Shown here: positions 41,197 through 50,165 of the stretch, one piece after another
How positions within the stretch are numbered: position 1 is the stretch's first letter
Layout of the letters: every line of letters starts with the position of its first letter
Assembly (NCBI RefSeq): GCF_004101245.1
Contig: NZ_SCIN01000002.1
Span: forward strand, 930,001 to 994,000
DNA: 64,000 nt
Direction of reading: 5' to 3'
Source: Sphingomonas sp. UV9
Lineage (GTDB): Bacteria > Pseudomonadota > Alphaproteobacteria > Sphingomonadales > Sphingomonadaceae
Position numbers and translations under genes: made by a program
Notes under the pieces: model-generated
What the model saw: the letters and a program-made list of their open reading frames with translations, nothing else
Told to the model about the DNA's origin: nothing
Database searches by the model: none

Positions 41197-42348
41197 CTAC
41201 GCCCCCCGCCGCGCCATAACCTCGAGATACGTGTCCAGCACCGTCTGGTTGATCGTATCCCACAGATACCCGGCGGCCTTGTCGTGCCCGGCCCAGCCCA
41301 TCGTCTCGCGCAGCCCGGGCTCCGTCACGATCCGCCCGATGGCGTCCGCATACCCACCGATGTCCGTCGGCGGCACGAGGAAGCCGGTCACGCCATCATC
41401 GACCAGCCCGACTGCTCCCGACGCGCGTGCCGCCACGACCGGCACGCCAGCCGCCATCGCCTCCAGTGTCACATTGCCGAACGTCTCGGTCACGCTGGGA
41501 TTGAAGAACACGTCCATCGACGCGACCGCCCGGCCCAGATCGTCGCCCGACTGGAACCCCGCGAACACCGCGCCCGGCACGCGGGCGGCGAACCAGTCGC
41601 GCGCGGGGCCTTCGCCGATCACCAGCACCTTGTGCGGCACGCCGCGCTGCTCGAGCGCGTGGATCACGTCGGCAAAGACGTCGAGCCCCTTCTCCTTCAC
41701 CAGCCGCCCGAGAAACCCGACCGCGACCTCGCCGTCCGCGATGCCGAGCGCCCGCCGCCAGTCGAGATCGCGGCGCGTCGGCGTGAAGCGGTCGTGGTTC
41801 ACGCCGCGCGACCAGATCGCGGTCGGCGTCGTCACGCCCCAGCTCCGGACGATTTCGGCCATGCCGCGCCCCGGCACCAGCACTTCGTCGACGCGATTGT
41901 AGAAGCGCGTCAGGATCTTCACCATGATCGGCTCGAAGAACGCCATCCGGTAATAGCGGAAATACGTCTCGAACCGCGTGTGCAGCGAGGCGACCGTGGC
42001 AATGCCATTGCGCCGCCCGTAACTGATCGCGCGGTGGCCGAGAAAATCCGGCGCCGAGACATGAATCATGTTCGGCGCGAACGCATCCAGGTCGCGGCGG
42101 ATCGCCGCCGGCAGCCCGCGCGCCATCTTGTATTCGCCCCGCCCCGCCGGCAACGGCAGCGACGGTACCGCGACCAGATCGCCGGTCGGCGGGAAGGCCG
42201 GCTTGGCGTTGGTCGGCGAATAGACACGCACCGTCGCGCCCTTCGACAACAGATGGCCGACGAGCAAATTCAGCGCCTGGTTTGCGCCATCGCGAACGTA
42301 ATTATAGTTGCCGCTGAACAGGGCGATGCGCAGGTCGGTGGCGTGCAT
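41197..42348 (-). CDS. glycosyltransferase family 4 (GT-B) protein, 383 aa
   Basis: The N-terminal Rossmann domain begins LRIALFSGNYNYVRDGANQA. The C-terminal domain has 'VGFLGRLVKEKGLDVFADVI', 'VLVIGEGPARDWFAARVPGA' and the GT4 motif 'FNPSVTETFGNVTLEAMAAG' (E-x7-E). A nucleotide-sugar donor transfers a sugar to a lipid or glycan; the resemblance to phosphatidylinositol mannosyltransferase-like enzymes is general. Divergent from radA. Confidence 0.9.
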   Translation of the reverse strand: MHATDLRIALFSGNYNYVRDGANQALNLLVGHLLSKGATVRVYSPTNAKPAFPPTGDLVAVPSLPLPAGRGEYKMARGLPAAIRRDLDAFAPNMIHVSAPDFLGHRAISYGRRNGIATVASLHTRFETYFRYYRMAFFEPIMVKILTRFYNRVDEVLVPGRGMAEIVRSWGVTTPTAIWSRGVNHDRFTPTRRDLDWRRALGIADGEVAVGFLGRLVKEKGLDVFADVIHALEQRGVPHKVLVIGEGPARDWFAARVPGAVFAGFQSGDDLGRAVASMDVFFNPSVTETFGNVTLEAMAAGVPVVAARASGAVGLVDDGVTGFLVPPTDIGGYADAIGRIVTEPGLRETMGWAGHDKAAGYLWDTINQTVLDTYLEVMARRGA

Positions 42349-42421
42349 CGTGGCGCGGATAACGCGGCGAGCCCCGAAGCGCCACTAAATCCGCAACATA
42401 GTACGAGTGCTCGGCATTGAT

Positions 42422-42436
42422 GTTCCCGTATCGTTC
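42422..42436 (+). promoter_or_regulatory. LexA (SOS) box upstream of radA
   Basis: GTTC-N7-GTTC (GTTC CCGTATC GTTC) is the alphaproteobacterial LexA consensus. It lies 16 bases before the radA ATG, a position for direct repression. This implies radA is damage-inducible here. Confidence 0.7.
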
Positions 42437-42451
42437 TCGTACACGCGAGAC

Positions 42452-43822
42452 ATGGCGAAACCCCAGAAGCGTTATGTGTGTCAGGCTTGCGGATCGGTGT
42501 CGCACCGTTGGGCGGGGCAATGCGCCGATTGCAACGAGTGGAACACGCTCGTCGAGGAGGCGAACACCGCCGCCACGCCGTTCCATTCGAAGCATAATCT
42601 CCAGACTGGCGGCCGTGCGATCCAGCTCGTCGGCCTCGATGCCGAGATCAAGCTGCCCGACCGGATGGCGACCGGCATCGCCGAGCTCGACCGCGCGCTG
42701 GGTGGCGGCTTCGTCGAGGGCTCGGCAACGCTGATCGGCGGTGATCCGGGGATCGGCAAGTCGACGCTGCTGCTTCAGGCCGCGGCGAAGATGGCGCTGG
42801 CCGGGCAGTCGGTCGCCTATGTCTCGGGGGAGGAGGCGGCGGATCAGGTCCGGTTGCGCGCACGGCGGCTGGGGCTGGGCAATGCGCCCGTGCAACTCGC
42901 GGCGGCGACCTCGACCCGCGATATCCTGACGACGTTGCAGACGAAGCCCCCGGCGATGCTGGTGATCGATTCGATCCAGACGATGCACTCCGATCTGATC
43001 GAGGGCGCGCCGGGGACGGTCAGCCAGGTCCGCGCGTCGGCGCAGGAACTGATCCGCTTCGCCAAGGAGCGTGGGACCGCGGTGGTGCTGGTCGGACACG
43101 TGACCAAGGACGGCTCGATCGCCGGCCCGCGCGTGCTCGAGCACATGGTCGACACGGTGCTCTCGTTCGAGGGCGAACGCAGCCACCAGTACCGGATCCT
43201 CCGCGCGATCAAGAACCGGTTCGGCGGGACCGACGAGATCGGCGTGTTCTCGATGCAGACCGAAGGATTGGCGGAGGTCGGCAACCCGTCGTCGCTGTTC
43301 CTCACGCACCGCGACGATGCGATGACCGGCGCGACGGTGTTTCCCGCGCTGGAGGGCACGCGGCCGGTACTGGTCGAGATCCAGGCGCTGACGGTGCGGC
43401 TGGCGTCGGGTGCGACGCCGCGGCGTGCGGTAGTCGGCTGGGATTCGGGGCGTCTCGCGATGATTCTCGCGGTGCTGGAGGCGCGCTGCGGACTGAGTTT
43501 CTCCAATGCCGAAGTCTATCTGAACATCGCCGGCGGCTACCGTGTGCAGGACCCCGCGGCGGACCTCGCAGTGGCGGCGGCGCTGATCTCGGCGATGGCG
43601 GAACGCCCGGTGCCGGTCGATTCGGTGGCGTTCGGCGAAGTCGCGCTGTCGGGCGAAATCCGCCCGGTGGCGCATGGCCCATTGCGGTTGAAGGAGGCGA
43701 GCAAGCTCGGCTTCGAACGCGCCTTGGTGCCCGCGTCGATGACGGGCGAGAAGAGTGGCATGAAACTGTCGGGCTTTAAGACGCTCTCCGCGTTCGTCGA
43801 TCATATGCTGGGGCGGGGGTAG
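42452..43822 (+). CDS. radA: DNA repair protein RadA
   Basis: A 456-residue protein: zinc finger CQACGSVSHRWAGQCADC (10-27), Walker A 'GGDPGIGKSTLLLQAA', the RadA-specific KNRFG motif ('RAIKNRFGGTDEIGVFSM') and a Lon-like C-terminal domain ('AEVYLNIAGGYRVQDPAADL'). RadA processes recombination intermediates with RecA. It starts at 42452 after an SOS-like box; a longer frame to 42407 covers the box. Confidence 0.96.
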   Translation: MAKPQKRYVCQACGSVSHRWAGQCADCNEWNTLVEEANTAATPFHSKHNLQTGGRAIQLVGLDAEIKLPDRMATGIAELDRALGGGFVEGSATLIGGDPGIGKSTLLLQAAAKMALAGQSVAYVSGEEAADQVRLRARRLGLGNAPVQLAAATSTRDILTTLQTKPPAMLVIDSIQTMHSDLIEGAPGTVSQVRASAQELIRFAKERGTAVVLVGHVTKDGSIAGPRVLEHMVDTVLSFEGERSHQYRILRAIKNRFGGTDEIGVFSMQTEGLAEVGNPSSLFLTHRDDAMTGATVFPALEGTRPVLVEIQALTVRLASGATPRRAVVGWDSGRLAMILAVLEARCGLSFSNAEVYLNIAGGYRVQDPAADLAVAAALISAMAERPVPVDSVAFGEVALSGEIRPVAHGPLRLKEASKLGFERALVPASMTGEKSGMKLSGFKTLSAFVDHMLGRG

Positions 43823-43835
43823 GCGTCTCGAATCT

Positions 43836-43891
43836 TGTTTCCCCGCGAAGGCGGGGACCCAGACTGGGCTCCCGCCTTCGCGGGAGAACAA
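43836..43891. repeat. interspersed palindromic repeat, copy 1
   Basis: CCCCGCGAAGGCGGGG is followed by ACCCAGACTGGGC and CCCGCCTTCGCGGG, flanked by TTGTTT and GAACAAG. Copy 2 at 48066-48121 is almost identical. Such REP-like units are frequent in sphingomonad intergenic regions; they may act as hairpins or mobile palindromes. Confidence 0.85.
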
Positions 43892-43971
43892 GGTTTGCTC
43901 GTGACGAGGGACGTATCCTGGGCAGCGCCAAGCGCATGGCGTGGCACCGCAGCTATGCTATGGCGCCCGAC

Positions 43972-44292
43972 ATGGCGAATATCCGAAGCAATACCGGTAC
44001 CGTAAGCGTCGATGGTACCACCTACGACTGGTGCCTTCAGCGGGAGCCGCAACACACCGATGCCGACGGGTGGAAGGGCATGACGATCTCGCTGTTCGAG
44101 CGAGATATGCAGCGAGAAGCGTTGCTGGAATTCCCCGCGCCCAAGCGGCTGTTGAAGGGATTGCCCCGAGGGCGGCTCCAGATCGACGATGCGACCGTCA
44201 CGCGCGGCGTGCGGGCCGCGCTGCTCGCCGGATGGGAGCCGGCGTCGCGCGGCAAGCCGATGGTCTTCACGGTGGATTCCGAAGGAAATTGA
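43972..44292 (+). CDS. conserved hypothetical protein, 106 aa
   Basis: A soluble protein starting MANIRSNTGTVSVDG: 'YDWCLQREPQHTDADGWKGM', 'LLEFPAPKRLLKGLPRGRLQ' and 'VRAALLAGWEPASRGKPMVF'. An ATG at 43936 would add 12 residues. It looks like a small beta-rich domain; no family is known to me. Confidence 0.7.
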   Translation: MANIRSNTGTVSVDGTTYDWCLQREPQHTDADGWKGMTISLFERDMQREALLEFPAPKRLLKGLPRGRLQIDDATVTRGVRAALLAGWEPASRGKPMVFTVDSEGN

Positions 44293-44340
44293 GCCGTGGA
44301 TCGGCGTGATACCCCGACCGCGGCGGATCCACGGACGCAG

Positions 44341-44901
44341 ATGCAACCTCACGCAGACCTGGAAACCGCGCTGTTGGGGCCGGTTCTAGCGGAGCGGAGC
44401 TGTGGCGATTGCACGGTGTGCTGCACCGAACTCACGGTCGATACGCCCGAGTTCGCCAAGTCTGCGGGGACGCCGTGCGTGCACCTTTCAGGACGTGGTT
44501 GCGGCATCCATGCCGTCCGTCCTCGGATCTGCCGGACATGGTTCTGCGCCTGGCGCCGGGTGGCCAGCTTGCCCGACGAGGCCCGGCCCGATCGATCCGG
44601 CCTGCTCGTCTCGCTCAATTTCGTCAGCAAGCCGCAGAACTGCCTCGAGGGCGTGGCGATTCATGTCCGCGTGCTCGCCGGCAGCGATGCGATCGCGAAC
44701 GGCATGGCCGCCACCGTCCTGGACAGCGTGTGCGACCAGCTGGTCCCGGTTTGGTTCAGCGACGGGGCCAGGAAAATGTTGATGCATCCAGACAACGACG
44801 TCGCCAGCCTCGTGATCTCGGGCGCGCTAGCGCCCTCGCATCTGCGGGACGAAGTCGCCGCGTGGCGCGGCCGCTACGATGTCTTTGCTTCGAACGACTA
44901 G
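44341..44901 (+). CDS. YkgJ-family cysteine-cluster protein, 186 aa
   Basis: 'RSCGDCTVCCTELTVDTPEF' and 'GTPCVHLSGRGCGIHAVRPR' with 'ICRTWFCAWRR' match the YkgJ/UPF0153 zinc- or iron-chelating cluster. A GTG at 44296 is an alternative start (201 aa). It is of unknown function, possibly metal-related. Confidence 0.85.
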   Translation: MQPHADLETALLGPVLAERSCGDCTVCCTELTVDTPEFAKSAGTPCVHLSGRGCGIHAVRPRICRTWFCAWRRVASLPDEARPDRSGLLVSLNFVSKPQNCLEGVAIHVRVLAGSDAIANGMAATVLDSVCDQLVPVWFSDGARKMLMHPDNDVASLVISGALAPSHLRDEVAAWRGRYDVFASND

Positions 44902-44976
44902 AGGTCGGCGCGCTTGGAGAGCCTCGCCGACAGCGCGCACTAGCGGTTCGCCTCCAGCGTCCCTATTCCAGAGCGC

Positions 44977-45543
44977 ATGAACCTCACCGCGCTAGACATC
45001 GTCGTCCTGATTGCCGTCGCCGGGTCCGCGGTGCTCGGGTTGATCCGCGGGTTCGTCACCGAAGTGCTGTCGATGTTCGCCTGGGTGGCGATGGTGGCGA
45101 TGCTGAAGCTGTTCCACATCCCGCTCTCTGCCGCGCTGTCGCCGATGGTCGGCACGGTGGGTGGGGCTGCGGTACTCGCGTTCGCGATCATCACCGGCGT
45201 CACCTATATCGGCGGGCGGCTGGTCGCCAACGCGATCGGCGCGCGGACGCGGACCTCGATCCTCGGGCCGGTAGACCGCGCGCTCGGCTTCGGGTTCGGC
45301 GCGCTGAAGGGCCTGATCCTCGCTAGCCTCGTGTTCCTGCTCGCCACGCTCGTGCTTGACACGATGGGCGGTGGACGGTCGCATCGGCCGGGCTGGATGA
45401 CCACGTCGCGGACCTATCCATTGCTCAACGCGACCAGCGCGAGCATCGCCGATTTCGTCGACCGCCGCCGTCGCGGCAAACCCGTCTTCGGCGCGATAAC
45501 GCCGCCTTCCTCTTCCGATAACGCAAGCGACCCGACGACATGA
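44977..45543 (+). CDS. CvpA-family membrane protein, 188 aa
   Basis: Four membrane helices (IVVLIAVAGSAVLGLIRGFV, 'FAWVAMVAMLKLFHIPLSAA', 'VGGAAVLAFAIITGVTYIGG', 'KGLILASLVFLLATLVLDTM') and the CvpA motif 'DRALGFGFGALKGLILASLV' are present. In other bacteria it is linked to envelope maintenance and colicin V production. It overlaps the Fe-S scaffold gene by four bases. Confidence 0.9.
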   Translation: MNLTALDIVVLIAVAGSAVLGLIRGFVTEVLSMFAWVAMVAMLKLFHIPLSAALSPMVGTVGGAAVLAFAIITGVTYIGGRLVANAIGARTRTSILGPVDRALGFGFGALKGLILASLVFLLATLVLDTMGGGRSHRPGWMTTSRTYPLLNATSASIADFVDRRRRGKPVFGAITPPSSSDNASDPTT

Positions 45544-45971
45544 GCGCGCCCCTCTACAATGCCGAAATCCTCCGCCTCGCAGCCTCGATCCCGCATCACG
45601 AACGCCTGCCCGAGCCGATGGCGACAGCCGAACGACGCTCGCCGATCTGCGGCAGCCGCGTGACGATCGACGTGTCGGTCGACGACGCCGGTCGGGTGAG
45701 CGAGGTCGGCCTATTGGTCCGCGCCTGCGCGCTCGGCCAGGCGTCGTCGTCGCTGCTCGCCGCAAATATCCTCGGCCGCACCCCCGCCGAGCTCGCCGTC
45801 GCGCGCGACGCGGTGACGGCATGGCTTGCGCGCGAGGGCGATGCGCCCGAATGGCCGGGCATGGATATCTTCACGCCCGCGCTTGATTACACCGCGCGCC
45901 ACCCGTCGATCCGGCTCGCGTTCGAAGCCGCGACCGAGGCTGCCGAGACCGCCGCAAAGGCGAAGGTCTGA
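45540..45971 (+). CDS. iron-sulfur cluster scaffold-like protein, 143 aa
   Basis: IscU/NifU-N-like: 'LYNAEILRLAASIPHHERLP' and 'SPICGSRVTIDVSVDDAGRV', 'LLVRACALGQASSSLLAANI' with two cysteines in the scaffold positions. The third cysteine of IscU is missing, as in the alphaproteobacterial scaffold-like group. Overlaps both neighbours; function is probably Fe-S assembly or quality control. Confidence 0.82.
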   Translation: MSAPLYNAEILRLAASIPHHERLPEPMATAERRSPICGSRVTIDVSVDDAGRVSEVGLLVRACALGQASSSLLAANILGRTPAELAVARDAVTAWLAREGDAPEWPGMDIFTPALDYTARHPSIRLAFEAATEAAETAAKAKV

Positions 45972-47731
45972 TGGCCGAAACATCGCCCTCCCTGTTGCGG
46001 GACGGCGTCGTGTTGCTCGGCTTCGGCCTGATGTTCGTGCTGCTGTTCCGGCGGCTCGGGCTGGGCGCGACGCTGGGTTATCTGGTCGCGGGCGCGGTCG
46101 TCGGACCGCATGTGCTCGGGCTGGTTGGCGATGCGGAGTCGAAGCTCGGTTTCGCCGAGCTCGGCATCACGCTGCTCCTGTTCATCGTCGGGCTCGAACT
46201 CAATCCGACGCGGCTGTGGCGGATGAAGCACGAGATTTTCGGGCTTGGGCTCCTGCAGGTCGCGATCTGTGGAATTGCGATCACCGCAATCGTCTGGGTC
46301 GGCGCGAAATTCTCGTTGCCCGCCGCGTTCGCGCTGGGACTGCCGCTGGCACTGTCGTCGACCGCGCAGGTGCTGCCGATGCTGCGCTCGTCGGGGCGGA
46401 TGCGCACCCCGTTCGGCGAGCGTGCCTTCTCGATCCTGTTGTTCCAGGACCTCTCTATCGTGCCGCTGATCACGATCGTCGCGGCGATGAGCCGTAATCC
46501 GGCGGATGCCAACGCGCCGCCCGGCTGGTTGCTGGCGATCTACACGGTGCTGGCGATTGGCGGCCTGATCATCGCCGGGCGCTTCGTCCTGCGGCCGTTC
46601 TTCCGGCTGATCGGCAATCTGGGCGAGCGTGAGATGTTCGTGTTCGCCGGCCTGTTCACCGTCATCGCCAGCGCCGCGATCATGGAATGGCTCGGGCTGT
46701 CGACGGCCCTCGGCGCGTTCATTGCCGGCGTCATGCTCGCGGACAGCCCGTATCGCCACGAGCTGGAAGCCGATGTCGAGCCGTTCCGTTCGATCCTGCT
46801 CGGGCTGTTCTTCCTCGCGGTCGGCATGGTGCTCGACCTCAATGCGATCGCCGAGCGGCCGCTGTTCGTGATGGCGATGGCGGCGGCGCTGATCCTGACC
46901 AAGACGAGCGTGATCATGCTGATCGGCATGGCGTTCAAGATGACCTGGCGACAGGCGTTCGCGCTCGGCCTGCTGCTCAGCCAGGGCGGCGAGTTCGGGT
47001 TCGTCCTGTTCGCGCAGGCGCAGGCGGGGCTGTTGATCGAACCGCAGGCGGCCAGCCTGTTCGGCGCGATCATCACGCTGTCGATGGCGACGACGCCGTT
47101 CCTGATGGGCATCACCAAGCGCTTCCGCACCGAGCCTTTGGCGAAGAACCAGGAGCGCGACGGGCCCAGGACCGATGGCTCGAATGCGATCATCGTCGGC
47201 TATGGTCGGTTCGGGCAAACCGTCGGCCAGATGCTGCTGACGCAGGATATCCCGGTCACGCTGATCGATACCGATATCGAGATGATCGACATCGCCGGCG
47301 AGTTCGGTGCCAAGGTCTATTATGGCGACGGTACGCGGCTCGACCTGTTGCGCCAGGCGGGGGCGGCGGAGGCGGAGCTGATCTGCTTCTGCATGGACGG
47401 CGATCAGCTCGAACCCGACACGATCGAAGGCGTGCACGAAGCGTTCCCGAACGCGGCGATCTATGTCCGCGCGTTCGACCGCCGCGCGCTGGTCAAGCTG
47501 AAGAACACCTCGGCGTCGTATGTCGTGCGCGAGGTGCTCGAGTCTGCGGTCAAGATGGCGCGGCTGGCAATGAACGGGCTGGGCGTTGCGAGCGCGGACA
47601 TCGACCGGGCGGAGGACATGTACCGCGCGCGCGACAAGGAGCGGTTGCAGCTCCAGATCGATTCGGGCGACATGCGCGCGGCGCGTGCCGAGACTGCCGA
47701 ACGCTTTCCGTGGGGGAACGACGCGACATGA
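45971..47731 (+). CDS. CPA2-family potassium/proton antiporter (KefB/C-like), 586 aa
   Basis: About 12 membrane helices in residues 1-390 (FAELGITLLLFIVGLELNPT, 'LPLALSSTAQVLPMLRSSGR', 'SQGGEFGFVLFAQAQAGLLI'). A cytosolic TrkA-N/RCK domain follows ('NAIIVGYGRFGQTVGQMLLT', 'LIDTDIEMIDIAGEFGAKVY'). Such proteins extrude K+ for H+ under electrophile stress. The start overlaps the scaffold stop by one base. Confidence 0.94.
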   Translation: MAETSPSLLRDGVVLLGFGLMFVLLFRRLGLGATLGYLVAGAVVGPHVLGLVGDAESKLGFAELGITLLLFIVGLELNPTRLWRMKHEIFGLGLLQVAICGIAITAIVWVGAKFSLPAAFALGLPLALSSTAQVLPMLRSSGRMRTPFGERAFSILLFQDLSIVPLITIVAAMSRNPADANAPPGWLLAIYTVLAIGGLIIAGRFVLRPFFRLIGNLGEREMFVFAGLFTVIASAAIMEWLGLSTALGAFIAGVMLADSPYRHELEADVEPFRSILLGLFFLAVGMVLDLNAIAERPLFVMAMAAALILTKTSVIMLIGMAFKMTWRQAFALGLLLSQGGEFGFVLFAQAQAGLLIEPQAASLFGAIITLSMATTPFLMGITKRFRTEPLAKNQERDGPRTDGSNAIIVGYGRFGQTVGQMLLTQDIPVTLIDTDIEMIDIAGEFGAKVYYGDGTRLDLLRQAGAAEAELICFCMDGDQLEPDTIEGVHEAFPNAAIYVRAFDRRALVKLKNTSASYVVREVLESAVKMARLAMNGLGVASADIDRAEDMYRARDKERLQLQIDSGDMRAARAETAERFPWGNDAT

Positions 47732-48054
47732 TACTTGTGATTCTCGCGGCCTTGTCGGGCGCGATCGCGGTCGCGGCCGGGGCGTTCGGCGCGCACGGCG
47801 CGAGCGGGCCGGCGGCCGAGTGGCTCAAGACCGGTGCGCAATATCAGCTCGTCCACATCGTCGCGGCGCTGGTCGCGATCCGGATGGAGGCGAGGGGGCC
47901 GGCGTGGCTTTTCATCATTGGCGCGGCGATCTTCGCGCTGACGCTCTACGCGATGGCGCTGGGTGCGCCGCGCTGGTTCGGGGCAATCACGCCGATCGGC
48001 GGCGCGCTGCTGATCGGCGGGTGGCTGTGGCTGGCGTGGAGTGCTCGCGGATAA
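47728..48054 (+). CDS. DUF423 small membrane protein, 108 aa
   Basis: Four helices with 'VAAGAFGAHGASGPAAEWLK', 'GAQYQLVHIVAALVAIRMEA' and 'GAPRWFGAITPIGGALLIGG', the DUF423 signature. The start overlaps the antiporter stop by four bases. Function unknown. Confidence 0.9.
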   Translation: MILVILAALSGAIAVAAGAFGAHGASGPAAEWLKTGAQYQLVHIVAALVAIRMEARGPAWLFIIGAAIFALTLYAMALGAPRWFGAITPIGGALLIGGWLWLAWSARG

Positions 48055-48065
48055 CGAGGAAAGTT

Positions 48066-48121
48066 TGTTTCCCCGCGAAGGCGGGGACCCAGACTGGGCA
48101 CCCGCCTTCGCGGGTGAACAA
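48066..48121. repeat. interspersed palindromic repeat, copy 2
   Basis: Same unit as at 43836-43891: TTGTTTCCCCGCGAAGGCGG and CCCGCCTTCGCGGG, ending GAACAAG. It lies between convergent genes, where the hairpin may also end transcription. Confidence 0.85.
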
Positions 48122-48140
48122 GCTTACCTCAGTAAGGTAA

Positions 48141-48281
48141 TTACCGCTTCTTCCGGCACGCATCCGAGCAGTAGATCACGCTGTCCCAGTCGCGCGCCCA
48201 TTTCTTTCGCCACGTGAACGGGCGCTCGCACGCGGGGCAAACCTTGGTCGGCAGATTCTGCTTGGCGACACCGTTCGGCAT
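48141..48281 (-). CDS. DUF2256 zinc-binding protein, 46 aa
   Basis: A 46-residue protein with [18 protein letters not shown] and '[12 protein letters not shown]', the C-x2-C ... C-x3-C set of DUF2256. It shares a base with the aroB stop (TGATG) and is cotranscribed with aroK-aroB. Function unknown. Confidence 0.9.
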   Translation of the reverse strand: MPNGVAKQNLPTKVCPACERPFTWRKKWARDWDSVIYCSDACRKKR

Positions 48282-49381
48282 CAGCGGGGCTGCGCGTCGA
48301 GGAAGGTCTCGACATCCCGGAGATCGACGGTCTTGTCTAAATACGTCTGACCGATCCCGCGCGCGAGCAGGAACGGGAGCGTCCCCGCCGCCATCTTCTT
48401 GTCGTGGCGCATGTGATCGACCAGCCGCGCGCCGTCCGCCGACACCCGCGCCGCGGCCAACCCGTCCGGAAGCCCGACGTCGCGCCAATGCGCCGCGACC
48501 CGCTGCGCATCCTGGCCCGAGCAGATGCCTTGCGCTGCCGAGAAGCCGAACGCCAGCGAACACCCGGCGGCCACGCCTTCGCCGTGGATCAGCGCCTGCG
48601 AGAACCCCGTTTCCGCCTCCAACGCATGCCCGAACGTATGCCCCAAGTTCAGCAAAGCGCGCGTGCCGTTGGTCTCATGCTCGTCCGCCGCAACGATCCG
48701 CGCCTTGGCCGACACGCTGTGCGCGATCGCGTATTCGCGAAGCGCGAGGTCGCCCGCCAGCAACGCGGCGCCATTCGCTTCGCACCATTCGAAGAAGGCG
48801 AAATCGTCGATCAGCCCGTATTTCACAACCTCGGCATAGCCCGCGCGCAGTTCGCGGATCGGCAGCGTGCCGAGCACTTGCGGATCGATCAGCACCAACG
48901 CCGGCTGGTGGAACGCGCCGATCAGGTTCTTGCCGGCACGCGTGTTAATCGCGGTCTTGCCGCCGACCGAGCTGTCGACCTGGGCCAGCAGCGACGTCGG
49001 GATCTGCACGAAGTTGCACCCGCGCTTCAGGATCGAACACGCAAACCCGACGAGATCGCCGATCACGCCGCCACCCAGCGCCACGACATGATCGCCGCGC
49101 TCGACACCGAGGTCGAGCAGCCGGTCGCACAGCATCTCCAGTGTCGCCCAGCTCTTGCTGCCCTCGCCGGGTGCCAGCACGATCGCCTCGGACGTCATCC
49201 CCACAGCGGTCAGCGATCCTCGCAATGTCGCAAGATGCTCTGACAAATTCTCGTCGGTGACGATCGCGACGCGGCGTTTGCCGGCAAGCGGCGCAAGGAT
49301 CTCACCGGCCCGCGCGAGGATCCCGGCCTCGATATGGATCGGATAGGTCCGCGACCCCAGTTCGACGGTAACGGTCTTCAT
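48281..49381 (-). CDS. aroB: 3-dehydroquinate synthase
   Basis: A 366-residue AroB: '[19 protein letters not shown]', '[20 protein letters not shown]', '[20 protein letters not shown]', '[20 protein letters not shown]' and '[20 protein letters not shown]'. It converts DAHP to 3-dehydroquinate in the shikimate pathway using NAD and Zn/Co. Overlaps aroK by four bases. Confidence 0.97.
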   Translation of the reverse strand: MKTVTVELGSRTYPIHIEAGILARAGEILAPLAGKRRVAIVTDENLSEHLATLRGSLTAVGMTSEAIVLAPGEGSKSWATLEMLCDRLLDLGVERGDHVVALGGGVIGDLVGFACSILKRGCNFVQIPTSLLAQVDSSVGGKTAINTRAGKNLIGAFHQPALVLIDPQVLGTLPIRELRAGYAEVVKYGLIDDFAFFEWCEANGAALLAGDLALREYAIAHSVSAKARIVAADEHETNGTRALLNLGHTFGHALEAETGFSQALIHGEGVAAGCSLAFGFSAAQGICSGQDAQRVAAHWRDVGLPDGLAAARVSADGARLVDHMRHDKKMAAGTLPFLLARGIGQTYLDKTVDLRDVETFLDAQPR

Positions 49382-49929
49382 CGGCCAAGCGCCCTCAGAA
49401 TAGCGGCGACGGTCGCTTCGTGCGGCGTCTTGTTGCTGACAATATGGATGTGCGCCTGCGCGTAGATCGGGTTGCGGACGCGCGCGAGTTCGGCGAGCAC
49501 CTTGCCCGGATCGCGGTTGCGGAGCAGCGGCCGGGTATCGCGCCGCCCGACACGCTCGACGAGAATGTCGGGATGCGCGCTAAGCCAGACCGAGATCGCG
49601 TCGCGCAGGATCAGCGCGCGCGTGTCGTCGTTGATGAACGCGCCGCCGCCCGTCGCGATGATCTTGGGCGTGCCGTCGATCAGCCGCGCGATCACGCGGC
49701 GTTCGCCGTCACGGAAATACTCCTCGCCGTATTTGGCGAAGATCTCGGCAACCGTCATGCCCGACGCAGCCTCGATCTCGTGATCGGCGTCGACGAACGG
49801 CAGGTTCATGCGCAGCGCCAGCCGGCGGCCGACGGTGGTCTTGCCGACGCCCATCAACCCGACGAGCACGATCGGGCGATCGATCGGATGGCGGCGGGGC
49901 CCGCCTGAAGGGTTGTGGCTTTGCAACAT
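49378..49929 (-). CDS. aroK: shikimate kinase
   Basis: 'PIVLVGLMGVGKTTVGRRLA' (Walker A), 'LPFVDADHEIEAASGMTVAE', 'FRDGERRVIARLIDGTPKII' and 'TRPLLRNRDPGKVLAELARV' are shikimate kinase motifs. The start at 49929 is chosen over 50001. It heads the aroK-aroB-DUF2256 operon. Confidence 0.96.
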   Translation of the reverse strand: MLQSHNPSGGPRRHPIDRPIVLVGLMGVGKTTVGRRLALRMNLPFVDADHEIEAASGMTVAEIFAKYGEEYFRDGERRVIARLIDGTPKIIATGGGAFINDDTRALILRDAISVWLSAHPDILVERVGRRDTRPLLRNRDPGKVLAELARVRNPIYAQAHIHIVSNKTPHEATVAAILRALGR

Positions 49930-50030
49930 CGTGAGGGGCGCTATACAGCGGCACCGCGCGAGGGCAAAAGCTCTTGGCGCCGATCTTTCTGCCCCGTTCA
50001 CTACCCCCGCTCACTACAAGGTTACGTCGT

Positions 50031-50165
50031 ATGTCCCGTTTCATCGTCTCGGTCGTCGTCGTGCTTGTGGTCGTGGTCGGCGGCCTGTTCCTGCTCGCCG
50101 GTCGCGCGACCGAGCGCCCGCAGAGCCGCGTCGAAAAGGCCGTGACGCTTGCGAACCTCTCTTAA
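50031..50165 (+). CDS. 44-aa single-span membrane protein
   Basis: MSRFIVSVVVVLVVVVGGLF starts the peptide and LAGRATERPQSRVEKAVTLA follows. It is one transmembrane helix with a short polar tail. Its end overlaps the start of the next gene (TTG at 50149) by 17 bases. Divergent from aroK, likely cotranscribed with the following gene. Confidence 0.6.
   Translation: MSRFIVSVVVVLVVVVGGLFLLAGRATERPQSRVEKAVTLANLS

Noticed and set aside
41077..42420. 447-codon plus-strand open frame opposite the glycosyltransferase
   Set aside because: It is antisense to a clear GT4 gene and rich in Arg/His, as expected for a shadow of GC-rich coding DNA.
45887..47437. 516-codon minus-strand open frame opposite the antiporter
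   Set aside because: Gln/Arg/Asp-rich antisense shadow of the CPA2 antiporter gene.
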